DNA from: Maritalea myrionectae DSM 19524 | GTDB taxonomy: Bacteria; Pseudomonadota; Alphaproteobacteria; Rhizobiales; Devosiaceae | Assembly: GCF_000423365.1 (NCBI RefSeq) | Contig: NZ_AUHV01000002.1 | Coordinates: 496,001-560,000 of the forward strand | Direction: 5' to 3' | Length of the DNA: 64,000 nucleotides | Part shown: positions 43,140-52,131 of the stretch, one piece after another | Layout of the letters: every line of letters begins with the position of its first letter | Numbering within the stretch: position 1 is the stretch's first letter | Translations under genes and position numbers: made by a program | The notes under the pieces: generated by a model | What the model saw: the letters and a program-made list of their open reading frames with translations, nothing else | What the model was told of the DNA's origin: nothing | Database searches by the model: none

Positions 43140-44102
43140 TCAATGTGTTTGTGAACCATTTGGTTGCGCGTCCGTCAAGATGGCGGGCAATTCTGCCTTT
43201 ATGCGCTTGGATAAATCTTCGCGCAAGGCGCGATAAGCATCTAAACGCTGTTCGCGATTGCCCTCTTCCAAAGTGGGGTCCGCCACATCCCAGTGCAATC
43301 GCGCGCCCGCTTCATAGTCTTTGGCATCCACAGCGGCTGGCGCCTCTTCCGAAAGCGTCACAATCAGGTCAAAACTGGTGGCCACCAACTCGTCCATTGT
43401 GTGCGGCGTATGCACCGACATGTCGATGCCAATTTCTTCCATCACATCATGGACAAACCGATCCACTTGACCCGAGCGCACCCCGGCAGACCGGGCGATG
43501 AGTTCGGAGGGGAAATATTTACGCGCCAGCGCTGCGGCCATAGGGGAGCGCACTGAATTCATGGAACACACAAACAACACCGAGGGTTGTTTGTGCGCGA
43601 TGCTGATAGAGCGATCGGCATAGGGTTGCACGGCACAGATCAGGGTGAACAGGCGGCGCGCCGTGTTCAAATCCATCTCCAGCTTCCCCTTGAGGCGGTC
43701 ACGTAGCATTTCGGCGGCGTCATTGTGCAGGCCGCGCCGCCCCATATCCACCGCCTCAATTTGCATGGGCTGCGCGCTTTTGATCGCATCATAATAGCTG
43801 TCGCGAATGCGAAAATAATCGCGAATCATATGCCGCATCGGCGTGAGTGATAAAAAGTGGGCGGCGATGGGTTCGTTGGTTTCCGGATTACGCACATCCA
43901 AAACCAAATGATTGCCCTGAATCGATAGGTGAAGCGCAAAGGGGCCGCTTGCTCCGTTTGTCGGGGCAAAAGCATTTTCATCCACCAGGTCGTAAACCGC
44001 GATGCGCCGCTCATGCACCTCATCCGGATCAATGGAAATGATGGTTTCCGGATCCAGTGTCACGGTGACGAGTTTATCGCTATCAGGATCTAAAATGCGC
44101 AT
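43140..44102 (-). CDS. UPF0262 - low-molecular-weight phosphatase fusion protein
   Basis: One ORF of 320 residues joining two proteins that are usually encoded by neighbouring genes at this locus. Residues about 1-157 are UPF0262 (LSIQGNHLVLDVRN, HDLTP-like LSLTPMRHMIRDYF, DLNTARRLFTLICA). Residues about 173-300 are a low-molecular-weight protein tyrosine phosphatase/arsenate reductase-type domain with the C-x5-R loop CSMNSVR (Cys179, Arg185) and the acid loop WDVADPTLEEG. A linker of about 16 residues joins them. ATG 44102 with AAGGGG upstream is preferred to a TTG at 44123. It lies 26 bp after hisD. The phosphatase substrate is unknown. Confidence 0.88.
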   Translation of the reverse strand: MRILDPDSDKLVTVTLDPETIISIDPDEVHERRIAVYDLVDENAFAPTNGASGPFALHLSIQGNHLVLDVRNPETNEPIAAHFLSLTPMRHMIRDYFRIRDSYYDAIKSAQPMQIEAVDMGRRGLHNDAAEMLRDRLKGKLEMDLNTARRLFTLICAVQPYADRSISIAHKQPSVLFVCSMNSVRSPMAAALARKYFPSELIARSAGVRSGQVDRFVHDVMEEIGIDMSVHTPHTMDELVATSFDLIVTLSEEAPAAVDAKDYEAGARLHWDVADPTLEEGNREQRLDAYRALREDLSKRIKAELPAILTDAQPNGSQTH

Positions 44103-44128
44103 TATGCCCCTTGCCGCGTTCAACCAGC

Positions 44129-45421
44129 CTAGAGATTAAGCCGAATTGAGACCGAACGTCCATGGGCTTGCAAATCTTCAGCCTCGGCCAACGCAATCGC
44201 ATCGGGCGCAAGGGCAGACAGCGAAGAGGGGCTGCAGCCCAAAATCGAAATACGCTTGATGAAATCATGCACATTGAGGCCAGAGGCGTATCGGGCGGAA
44301 CGCGCGGTGGGCAACACATGGTTGGTGCCGCCAATATAGTCGCCAATGGCTTCGGGCGTGTGGTGGCCCAAAAAGATTGCGCCTGCGTGGCGTACTTTGT
44401 CGATATATTGCTCGGCCTTATCGAGCGACAACTCCAAATGTTCCGGCGCCATGCGGTTGGCAATATCAAAGGCTTCATCGAGATTGCTCACCTCAATGAC
44501 TGCGCCATAATCTGCCCAGGACGGTCCAGCCAAATGCTTTTTCGGCAGCAACTCAAGTTGCCGCTCGACTTCCTTCATCACATCGTCCGCCAATTGCGGG
44601 CTTGTGGTGACCAAAATAGATTGGGCGGCGGTGTCGTGTTCGGCTTGGGCAAGCAGGTCCGCTGCGATCCAGGCCGGATTGGCACTATCATCGGCGATCA
44701 CCAACACTTCGGACGGGCCCGCAATCATATCAATGCCCACCTTGCCAAAGACCTGCCGTTTTGCGGCAGCGACAAAGGCATTGCCTGGGCCGACAATTTT
44801 ATTGACCGGCGCGATGGTTTCAGTGCCAAACGCCAAAGCGCCAATGGCTTGCGCGCCGCCAACCCGGTAAATCTCGCTTACGCCGGCGATCTTGGCTGCG
44901 GCCAAAACCGTCGGGTTCACTTTGCCGCCGGGCGTCGGCACCATCATGGCGACCCGCTCAACCCCGGCCACACGTGCCGGCGCCGTGTTCATCAACACCG
45001 ATGAGGGATAGCTGGCCAAGCCGCCGGGCACATAAATACCCACGGCATCCACCGCATTCCATTTTGAACCAAGGGTAACCCCCTGCTCATCTTCAAACAA
45101 TTCGTCCTTTGGCATTTGCCGCGCGTGATAGGCCGTAATCCGCTTGTAAGCGTGTTTTAGTGCCTCGATCAGTTCATCCGGGGTGTCCAAATAGGCTTGA
45201 TCGATTTCGTCTTGGGTGAAGACCAGCCCCTCGGGCGTCAAATCCAGCTTGTCGAACTTTGCTGTGAGTTCAACCAATGCCGCATCGCCGCGCTGTTCAA
45301 CCTGATGGAGGATTTCGGCCACACTGTCGCTAACTTCAACCGAAGATTCGCGTTTGGCATTGAGCAACAGATCAAATTTGTTTTCGAAATCAGCGTCGAA
45401 GGTGCGCAGTCTTTGCGGCAT
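44129..45421 (-). CDS. hisD: histidinol dehydrogenase
   Basis: Catalyses the last two oxidation steps of histidine synthesis (histidinol to histidine, NAD and zinc dependent). 430 residues, normal length. Motifs: VGIYVPGGLASYPSSVLM, MIAGPSEVLVIAD, DLLAQAEHD, and the C-terminal GGTNHVLPTARSARYASGL. The zinc-ligand Gln/His are in AQAEHD. It is part of the conserved hisD-UPF0262-infA-maf-yacG block and starts 11 bp after DUF2948. Confidence 0.96.
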   Translation of the reverse strand: MPQRLRTFDADFENKFDLLLNAKRESSVEVSDSVAEILHQVEQRGDAALVELTAKFDKLDLTPEGLVFTQDEIDQAYLDTPDELIEALKHAYKRITAYHARQMPKDELFEDEQGVTLGSKWNAVDAVGIYVPGGLASYPSSVLMNTAPARVAGVERVAMMVPTPGGKVNPTVLAAAKIAGVSEIYRVGGAQAIGALAFGTETIAPVNKIVGPGNAFVAAAKRQVFGKVGIDMIAGPSEVLVIADDSANPAWIAADLLAQAEHDTAAQSILVTTSPQLADDVMKEVERQLELLPKKHLAGPSWADYGAVIEVSNLDEAFDIANRMAPEHLELSLDKAEQYIDKVRHAGAIFLGHHTPEAIGDYIGGTNHVLPTARSARYASGLNVHDFIKRISILGCSPSSLSALAPDAIALAEAEDLQAHGRSVSIRLNL

Positions 45422-45432
45422 ATAAGGTCCTA

Positions 45433-45864
45433 TTATTCAATTTCGTGGGCGGGCTTGGCCTTGGCGCGCCAGGCGGCGCCCAAATCAGCCAATCGTGCTT
45501 CAAGGCATTCAACTTGCAAAGCTATAGAGCCACCACCAGCAAATTCAAGCGTGACATTGCCTGATGGCGCTTCTGTGGGTTCAAAGCGGATGGTCAACAG
45601 TTCCAAAACGCCATCTTTGGCGTTCATATCGAAGCCGGTGCTTTTGGCGCTCAGCACATGGTCAAAGTGTAGCGCGGCGCGGCGCCGTTCACCTTTTCTG
45701 GACTTATCGCCGGTTTCCCATGCAAACCGATTCATCAAAAAGGCAAAGCGTTTGTCGCCGGGCACATAGCCCATATCGCCCACTTTGATCACTGAATCTT
45801 GCGTATAAGCAGCGATCACTTCCAAGTCTTCTTGGTCTAGGGCGAGCAGTTTTAGATCAGCCAT
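45433..45864 (-). CDS. DUF2948 family protein
   Basis: A 143-residue conserved alphaproteobacterial protein that usually lies between murA and hisD, as here. It starts MADLKLLALDQEDLEVIAAY and contains YVPGDKRFAFLMNRFAWE and a C-terminal strand LEFAGGGSIALQVECLEARL. No enzymatic motif is visible. 11 bp before hisD, so probably co-transcribed. Function unknown. Confidence 0.9.
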   Translation of the reverse strand: MADLKLLALDQEDLEVIAAYTQDSVIKVGDMGYVPGDKRFAFLMNRFAWETGDKSRKGERRRAALHFDHVLSAKSTGFDMNAKDGVLELLTIRFEPTEAPSGNVTLEFAGGGSIALQVECLEARLADLGAAWRAKAKPAHEIE

Positions 45865-45964
45865 TTTTCGGTCCTTGCATTCATAACCTGTTGGCTCATA
45901 CCTAATGTGTGTGGCCGCGGTTCACAATGGGCGAGCATTGATTTATTGCCTGCCCGCGTGCGCC

Positions 45965-47257
45965 TTAGCCCGACACACGCTCAATTTTCGCGCCACAACG
46001 GCTTAGCTTGTCTTCAAGCCGCTCAAAGCCACGATCCAGGTGATAGATGCGATTGACAATGGTTTCGCCTTCCGCGGCCAACCCGGCGATCACCAGCGAA
46101 ACGGATGCCCGCAAATCGGTGGCCATCACTTGCGCGCCTTTTAGATGCTCAACACCCGTTACTTCGGCGGCCTGGCCATCAACATCGATATGTGCGCCTA
46201 AGCGTGCCAGTTCGCTGACATGCATAAACCGGTTTTCGAAAATGGTTTCGCGGATGGTGGTTGTGCCATCGGCACGGCTCATCAGGGCCATATATTGTGC
46301 CTGCAAGTCCGTTGGGAAGCCCGGATATTCCGACACATCAACATCGATGGATTTGATGCCGCTGCCATTTTTGACAATGCGGATACCGTCTTCTTCTTCG
46401 ATCACTTGAGCGCCCGTTTCTTTCAACACATCCAGCGCGGCGCGCAAATGCTCTGCATTCGCGCCTTTCAGCAATACGTTGCCGCCCGTCATCGCGACAG
46501 CCATGGCATAGGTGCCCGTTTCGATGCGATCGGGGATCACATCAACTTCAGCGCCATGCAAGGTGTCGACGCCCTCAATGGTCAGTGTGCGCGTGCCCAC
46601 CCCTTCAATCTTGGCGCCCATGGCAATCAGGCATTCGGCCAGATTTGTCACTTCGGGTTCCATCGCCGCATTTTCGATCACTGAGGTGCCCTCAGCCAAG
46701 GATGCCGCCATCATGATCACGTGGGTCGCCCCAACAGAGATGCGCGGCAACACAACTTTACCGCCTTTGAGGCGGCCGCCGGGCGCTTTTGCGTTCACAT
46801 AGCCGCCATCAATTTCGATTTCGGCGCCGAGTTGCTGCAAACCATCAATATAAAAATCTACCGGGCGTGTGCCGATCGCACAGCCACCGGGCATCGAAAC
46901 GCGCGCTTCGCCCATCCGGGCTAAAAGCGGTCCGATCACCCAAAAGCTTGCCCGCATAGTAGAGACCAATTCGTAAGGTGCACATGTGTCCACAATGTCA
47001 TGAGCGGTAAATGTGATGCGCTGGCCCTGCATTTCATCGTCGCCGCGGCGACGCCCCTGCACGGCAATATCAACCCCATGATTTTCCAAAATACGCTCAA
47101 GCTGCTTCACATCGGCCAGCCGCGGCACATTGTTGAGCACCAGCGGGTCTTTAGTGAGCAAAGATGCAATCATGAGCGGCAATGCGGCATTTTTCGCGCC
47201 AGAAATTGGCAGCTCACCATTAAGTTCATTGCCACCAACCAATCGAATGCGATCCAT
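45965..47257 (-). CDS. murA: UDP-N-acetylglucosamine 1-carboxyvinyltransferase
   Basis: First committed enzyme of peptidoglycan synthesis, transferring enolpyruvate from PEP to UDP-GlcNAc. 430 residues. Motifs: [16 protein letters not shown], the active-site cysteine in [14 protein letters not shown] (the fosfomycin target), and [19 protein letters not shown] 47257 with AAGGAA 6 bases upstream is preferred; the frame back to 47344 adds 29 unrelated residues. It lies upstream of DUF2948-hisD with a 100-bp gap. Confidence 0.96.
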   Translation of the reverse strand: MDRIRLVGGNELNGELPISGAKNAALPLMIASLLTKDPLVLNNVPRLADVKQLERILENHGVDIAVQGRRRGDDEMQGQRITFTAHDIVDTCAPYELVSTMRASFWVIGPLLARMGEARVSMPGGCAIGTRPVDFYIDGLQQLGAEIEIDGGYVNAKAPGGRLKGGKVVLPRISVGATHVIMMAASLAEGTSVIENAAMEPEVTNLAECLIAMGAKIEGVGTRTLTIEGVDTLHGAEVDVIPDRIETGTYAMAVAMTGGNVLLKGANAEHLRAALDVLKETGAQVIEEEDGIRIVKNGSGIKSIDVDVSEYPGFPTDLQAQYMALMSRADGTTTIRETIFENRFMHVSELARLGAHIDVDGQAAEVTGVEHLKGAQVMATDLRASVSLVIAGLAAEGETIVNRIYHLDRGFERLEDKLSRCGAKIERVSG

Positions 47258-47364
47258 ATTAATTCCTTTTAGACTGACCCGACAGGGGATCTCAGATTTG
47301 TTTTGACGCACCTTATGAACAAAAATGCGGCCAAAAGGTAGCATTTAAGCGCGCACAATCGCAC

Positions 47365-47550
47365 TTATTGCTTATTTTCCTTCATTTTTTCAAACACGCT
47401 TGGTTTGCCCTTGGGGCGCTCTGCCAAGCCTGTTGGCGCCTCAACCCGCGCTTTCGATTGGGTTTTGCGGCGCCGCAAATTGGCCCGCAACTGGGCGGCC
47501 AAACGTTCTTTTTTCAGCTCGTCTTTGGTTTTTTGTTTCTCAGACATCAT
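47365..47550 (-). CDS. small basic conserved hypothetical protein
   Basis: A 61-residue, very basic, probably largely helical protein (KKERLAAQLRANLRRRKTQS, then a Pro/Lys-rich tail). Similar short Lys/Arg-rich proteins lie beside murA in other Rhizobiales. Starts GTG-ATG-ATG follow each other at 47553-47545; ATG 47550 is a choice, not a certainty. 107 bp before murA. No function can be given; the charge suggests nucleic-acid contact. Confidence 0.65.
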   Translation of the reverse strand: MMSEKQKTKDELKKERLAAQLRANLRRRKTQSKARVEAPTGLAERPKGKPSVFEKMKENKQ

Positions 47551-47731
47551 CACTTCAATCGTGCATTTTTTGGGTGAAAAACGGGCTCTTACCTATTTGA
47601 CCTGTTTCTTGCACGTTTTTTATGTGTCCGTCCAGTTTTCCCCTTGCGTTGAACAAATCATTGTGGCAGTAACCACGGCGCTTGATGCGAAAACAATCGC
47701 ATCAATTTTGATCGCCACAAAGATCATATAT

Positions 47732-47806
47732 GCTGCCGTAGCTCAGGGGTAGAGCACTCCCTTGGTAAGGGAGAGGCCGAGAGTTCAATTCTCTCCGGCA
47801 GCACCA
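47732..47806 (+). tRNA. tRNA-Thr (GGT)
   Basis: 75 nt with encoded CCA. Acceptor GCTGCCG pairs with CGGCAGC, D-arm TAGCTCAGGGGTAGAGC, anticodon stem CTCCC/GGGAG with loop TTGGTAA giving anticodon GGT, T-arm GAGAGTTCAATTCTCTC. Upstream of ung. Confidence 0.95.
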
Positions 47807-47964
47807 TTTCTCAAATTACAATCGTTTTTCATCTCATGGCGATCCGCTTCGCCCGAGGCTTGCATTGAATTGAACGATTCGGCTGTGCCAATTTTTGGCA
47901 ACCGCCTTGCTGATGTCCGAAAAATCCGTACGCTGCAGTCCAGTTGTGTTTTATCGAGGCGGCC

Positions 47965-48660
47965 ATGTCAGAAATTCAATTGGAGGACAGCTGGAAACAG
48001 GCGCTGGCGGATGAGTTTTCCAGCACCTATATGCAACAGCTAAAGTCATTTTTGCTGGAGCGAAAAACCAATGGCGCGACTATTTTTCCAGCCGGGTCGA
48101 ACTTTTTCCGGGCATTGGATTTAACGCCGTTAGAAGACGTCAAAGTCGTGATTTTGGGTCAGGACCCTTATCATGGCCCGGGGCAAGCGCATGGGCTAAG
48201 CTTCAGCGTGCGTCCCGGCGTCCGCATTCCGCCTTCTCTGCTGAATATTTATAAAGAAATTGAACGTGATTTAGGCCTTCCGCGACCTCAACATGGTTTT
48301 TTGGAAAATTGGGCAAAGCAAGGCGTATTGTTGCTTAATAGCGTGCTGACTGTGGAACAAGGGCAAGCCGGTGCGCATCAGGGCAAAGGGTGGGAGCGAT
48401 TTACCGACGCGGTGATTGAAAAAATCAACGCGCAGGGGCACCCCACCGTCTTTATGCTTTGGGGCAGCTATGCGCAGAAAAAGGCCAGCTTTATCAATCA
48501 AGACAAGCATTTGGTGCTCAAGGCCCCTCACCCATCGCCCCTGTCGGCCCATCGCGGTTTTTTGGGCTGCGGTCATTTTTCAAAAGCCAATGCGTTTTTG
48601 TCGGCGCAGGGCCGCGATCCGATTGATTGGCGTCTTCCCGAACAGGTAGAAACCAGCTAG
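47965..48660 (+). CDS. ung: uracil-DNA glycosylase
   Basis: Removes uracil from DNA as the first step of base-excision repair. 231 residues, family 1. Motifs: [18 protein letters not shown] with the catalytic Asp, [14 protein letters not shown], and [11 protein letters not shown] with the catalytic His. ATG 47965 has GAGG 6 bases upstream; the 7-residue extension from 47944 is not supported. Stands alone between tRNA-Thr and a flavoprotein gene. Confidence 0.96.
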   Translation: MSEIQLEDSWKQALADEFSSTYMQQLKSFLLERKTNGATIFPAGSNFFRALDLTPLEDVKVVILGQDPYHGPGQAHGLSFSVRPGVRIPPSLLNIYKEIERDLGLPRPQHGFLENWAKQGVLLLNSVLTVEQGQAGAHQGKGWERFTDAVIEKINAQGHPTVFMLWGSYAQKKASFINQDKHLVLKAPHPSPLSAHRGFLGCGHFSKANAFLSAQGRDPIDWRLPEQVETS

Positions 48661-48702
48661 CATCACGGTCCAACCTAATCTTTGCGTTCTGGCGAGGTTC
48701 CT

Positions 48703-49983
48703 ATGCCCTATGTTGACAGTTATTATGCGGACAACCGCATCAGTATCGCTCCGTTTGCAGCGCTAACCGAGCATATCCAGGCCGATATTTGTGTGGTTGG
48801 CGCCGGGCTGGCGGGTCTCACGGCGGCCCGGGAACTTGCGGCCGCTGGCAAATCGGTTTGTCTTTTGGAGGCGCACGATATTGGTTGGGGCGCATCTGGG
48901 CGCAATGGTGGCTTTGTGTCTGACGGTTATGCCGAGGGCATGGGGGCGCTTGAGAAAAAGCTGGGCCGCGATCACGCCAAAGCGCTCTTCGCCCTTTCGC
49001 AAGAAGGCACACAATATGTCAAAGACCGCATGGCGGGCTTCGCTATTCCTCAGCTGCCCATGGGCCGCAACTGGCTTTCGGTGGTGCGCCATGATGTGGG
49101 CGACGCCATGTTGCGCCACGCGGCGCAGATGAACACCGAATATGGCGCCAATTATGAAGCGCGCAGCACCGAAGAAGTGCGGGCCTCGCTTAAGTCAGCC
49201 AGCTATTTTCAAGGGCTGGAAGATGGCAACGCCATCCATATCCAGCCGCTAAACTATGCGCTTGGCTTGGCTGATGATGCTCGTGCGCAAGGGGCGCAAA
49301 TATTTGTTCAAAGCCCAGCGACAGATTTACAAAAGCTGCGCGATGGCTTTGAGTTCACCACTTCAAACGGATCACGCATTAATTGCGGCCAAGTGATTTT
49401 GTGTGGCTCTGCCTATATGCACCATCTTTACCCCCGCATCGAAGGCGCCGTTTTGCCCGTGGCGACTTATGTCGTCACCTCAGCAAAACGACCCGATTTA
49501 CTGGAAAACGCGATCACTTATCGCGGCTGCATTTCTGATAATCGCCGCGCTGGCGACTATTATCGGCTGGTTGATGAGGGCCAGCGCTTGCTATGGGGTG
49601 GGCGCATCACGACACAACGGTCCGAACCTAAAAAACTCGCAACTCTTCTTAAGAACGACATCGCGAAGATTTATCCACAATTGAGTGAACTTGAAATTGA
49701 ATATGCATGGTCCGGTCTGATGGGATATTGCGTGCACAAAATGCCCGTGTTGCGCGAGCTGGAACCGGGCCTTTGGACGGCCACAGCAACCGGCGGGCAT
49801 GGCTTAAACACCACGGCAACCATCGGCAAAGTGGTGGCTGAGGCGGTTGCGGGTACGTCGGATCGTTATCAATTGTTCGCTCCTTTCAAAGCCCAGTGGG
49901 GCGGCGGCCTGCTGGGTCGGCTGGGCACGCAAATGAGCTATTGGGCGATGCAGGCACAAGACCGATGGGATGAACGGCGCTAG
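48703..49983 (+). CDS. FAD-dependent oxidoreductase (DAO family, PuuB-like)
   Basis: A 426-residue flavoprotein of the D-amino-acid oxidase/glycine oxidase fold, closest in layout to gamma-glutamylputrescine oxidases. FAD motif ICVVGAGLAGLTAARELAAA near residue 30, GWGASGRNGGFVSDGYAEG, and the C-terminal ATGGHGLNTTATIGKVVAE. GAGG 6 bases before ATG 48703. No signal peptide. A gabD-type aldehyde dehydrogenase lies 2 kb downstream on the other strand, which would fit putrescine degradation to succinate, but the two are not in one operon. Confidence 0.85.
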   Translation: MPYVDSYYADNRISIAPFAALTEHIQADICVVGAGLAGLTAARELAAAGKSVCLLEAHDIGWGASGRNGGFVSDGYAEGMGALEKKLGRDHAKALFALSQEGTQYVKDRMAGFAIPQLPMGRNWLSVVRHDVGDAMLRHAAQMNTEYGANYEARSTEEVRASLKSASYFQGLEDGNAIHIQPLNYALGLADDARAQGAQIFVQSPATDLQKLRDGFEFTTSNGSRINCGQVILCGSAYMHHLYPRIEGAVLPVATYVVTSAKRPDLLENAITYRGCISDNRRAGDYYRLVDEGQRLLWGGRITTQRSEPKKLATLLKNDIAKIYPQLSELEIEYAWSGLMGYCVHKMPVLRELEPGLWTATATGGHGLNTTATIGKVVAEAVAGTSDRYQLFAPFKAQWGGGLLGRLGTQMSYWAMQAQDRWDERR

Positions 49984-50054
49984 CTTTTTACTTGCTTGCA
50001 TTCAACGCTAAAAACACATTCAATACGGCCAATTGGCATGCGGAGGGGAACCAA

Positions 50055-51458
50055 ATGCAACGAGTTAAGTCAGCGATAAAATGGACCGTCTCGGCAGTAA
50101 TCTTGGTTCTGATAGGGGCCATCGGATTCTTGCTGATTTCACCCCCCGATTTATTGCGGGTGGGCACCAATTACGCTGCCAAAATCGTCTGTTCCAACGT
50201 GTTTATTGCGGACCGTGATCCACAATTGGTGCTGCGCGAAGATGTTCAAGCGCCGGGGCATCCCTTGTTGCGCTACGTACAAATTGATGTCGACCGGGAT
50301 CAACAGCAGGTGGAAGCGCGGCTGTTGGGCATATTTGCCACTGGCACCGCCGTATATCGTGAGGGGTTTGGCTGTGCTTCGCTGCCTTCAGGGGAGAGAA
50401 GCAATCTGGCCGATACAACGCTGAAACGTCCCGAGTTTGATCAGTTTGATCCCAATGCCATATGGCCGTTGGGTGATAAAGTCATCCAAACGCAAAGTGA
50501 TCGTTTGCAGGATCTGCTCGATAATTCTGCGCTGAGAGGGCCGAATATGCGCGCAATTGTTGTTGTGCATAAGGGCCGCATTATCGGCGAACGCTATGGT
50601 GATGGGTTTGACGCCAAAACCCCTTTGATTGGCTGGTCCATGACCAAAACGGTCAATGCCGCCCTGATTGGCGCGTTGCTGACGGAGGATTTCACGCTCA
50701 ATCGCACTGACTTGCTTTCCAATTGGCATAATGACACCCGCGCAAATATCAGCCTGAAAATGCTGATGGGCATGGAAAGCGGGTTGGCTTGGAATGAAGA
50801 TTATGGCGATGTGTCGGATGTCACGCGCATGCTTTATCTGACCGAAGACGCAGCGGCCTTCGCCGCGGAAAAACCGCTACAGGACGATATCGGCAACGCC
50901 AAGTTTGAATATTCATCCGGCACAAGCGTTATTCTTTCGCGCATCTGGCAAAACCAGTTGGGCAAAAACTCAATTTTTTGGCCCGACCGGGCGCTGTTCG
51001 AACCTTTGGGTATGCGCAGCGCTGTGTTCGAAACAGACGCCAGCGGGACCTTTATGGGGTCCTCCTATCTCTATGCGACCGCGCAGGATTGGGCACGGTT
51101 CGGTTTGCTGCTTGCGTCTGGGGGCAAATGGTATGGCAACGACATCCTGCCCGAAACCTATTATGACTTTATGGTTTCACCTACGCCGAAGTCTGTGACG
51201 CCATGGGGCGAAAACGAGTATGGGCAGGGTCAAGTCTGGCTTAATGGACCACGCGGCCAAACGCCGGATCAGCTCGATCCGGATGCAGGCTTTGGCCTAC
51301 CCGATGATATGATTTGGATGTCGGGCCACGATGGTCAATCGATCGCCATCAGCCAAGACGCTGAGCTGGTTGTGGTGCGCATGGGGCTTACCCCTTCGCG
51401 GTGGGGCTACAAACCGCAACCCTTGGTCGCCGCTATTCTTGAGGCCTTGCCGGAATAG
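50055..51458 (+). CDS. serine hydrolase (beta-lactamase / class C fold), membrane anchored
   Basis: A 467-residue protein with an N-terminal membrane segment (about residues 9-30, WTVSAVILVLIGAIGFLLI) and a periplasmic penicillin-binding-like domain. The nucleophile motif SxxK reads SMTK in GWSMTKTVNAAL; a Tyr-Ser-Ser region (YSSGTSVILSR) fills the second motif position. GGAGGGGAA ribosome site before ATG 50055. It converges with pcp with 14 bp between stops. Class C beta-lactamases, esterases and peptidases share this fold; it is unlikely to be a dedicated resistance enzyme. Confidence 0.85.
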   Translation: MQRVKSAIKWTVSAVILVLIGAIGFLLISPPDLLRVGTNYAAKIVCSNVFIADRDPQLVLREDVQAPGHPLLRYVQIDVDRDQQQVEARLLGIFATGTAVYREGFGCASLPSGERSNLADTTLKRPEFDQFDPNAIWPLGDKVIQTQSDRLQDLLDNSALRGPNMRAIVVVHKGRIIGERYGDGFDAKTPLIGWSMTKTVNAALIGALLTEDFTLNRTDLLSNWHNDTRANISLKMLMGMESGLAWNEDYGDVSDVTRMLYLTEDAAAFAAEKPLQDDIGNAKFEYSSGTSVILSRIWQNQLGKNSIFWPDRALFEPLGMRSAVFETDASGTFMGSSYLYATAQDWARFGLLLASGGKWYGNDILPETYYDFMVSPTPKSVTPWGENEYGQGQVWLNGPRGQTPDQLDPDAGFGLPDDMIWMSGHDGQSIAISQDAELVVVRMGLTPSRWGYKPQPLVAAILEALPE

Positions 51459-51472
51459 GCTTGCCTGCCCTG

Positions 51473-52120
51473 CTAATGGGTATCGCCCGCATTGAGCTTG
51501 ATGTCATCGCCTTTATGAAAAGCGGCGCGCCAAATGGCGCGTCTTAGCGCCTCGGCCATTTGTGACAAGGGCAGATGTGGCACCTCGCCTGATGTTGGTG
51601 AAAGACATTCGGTCGCCTGCGGCACATGGACAAAACCCGCGCGCGTTTTGGGGTAGTTGCAGGCGCAAAGGTGCAGCACGCCATACATCAGGTGATTGCA
51701 CACAAATGTCCCGGCGCTAAACGAGATGGCGCTGGGCACCTGTGTCTCCATCTCTTTCACCATCAGATTTATTGGCAGGGTGGAAAAATAGGCTGTGGGA
51801 CCATCAGGAAATATCGTTTCGCCCACCGGTTGATGGCCCGCATTGTCGGGAATGCGAAAGTCATCAAAATTGATGGCAACTTTCTCCGGCGTTATTGCCG
51901 CGCGGCCCACGGCGACACCGAGGGCCACGACCATATCGGGAGCCTGTTGCTGCATCAACTCATCGAGCTTATCTAGGGCTGCATAGCGTTCAACCGGCAA
52001 AATCGCGCTGACGATTTCCGCATCACCATCACTCGCGCCATTTAGCAGTTTTGCCAATTGTTCGGACGGATTTTGCTGTTCATTGCCGAATGGCTCAAAT
52101 CCTGTCAGCAAAATCTTCAT
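51473..52120 (-). CDS. pcp: pyroglutamyl-peptidase I
   Basis: Removes N-terminal pyroglutamate from peptides (peptidase family C15). 215 residues. Starts MKILLTGFEPFGNEQQNPS; triad elements are the Glu in PEKVAINFDDFRIPDN, the Cys in AGTFVCNHLMYG and the His in RAGFVHVPQA. A TTG three codons earlier (52129) is another possible start. Starts 12 bp after gabD, so the two are probably co-transcribed. Confidence 0.92.
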   Translation of the reverse strand: MKILLTGFEPFGNEQQNPSEQLAKLLNGASDGDAEIVSAILPVERYAALDKLDELMQQQAPDMVVALGVAVGRAAITPEKVAINFDDFRIPDNAGHQPVGETIFPDGPTAYFSTLPINLMVKEMETQVPSAISFSAGTFVCNHLMYGVLHLCACNYPKTRAGFVHVPQATECLSPTSGEVPHLPLSQMAEALRRAIWRAAFHKGDDIKLNAGDTH

Positions 52121-52131
52121 GTCGTCCAATC

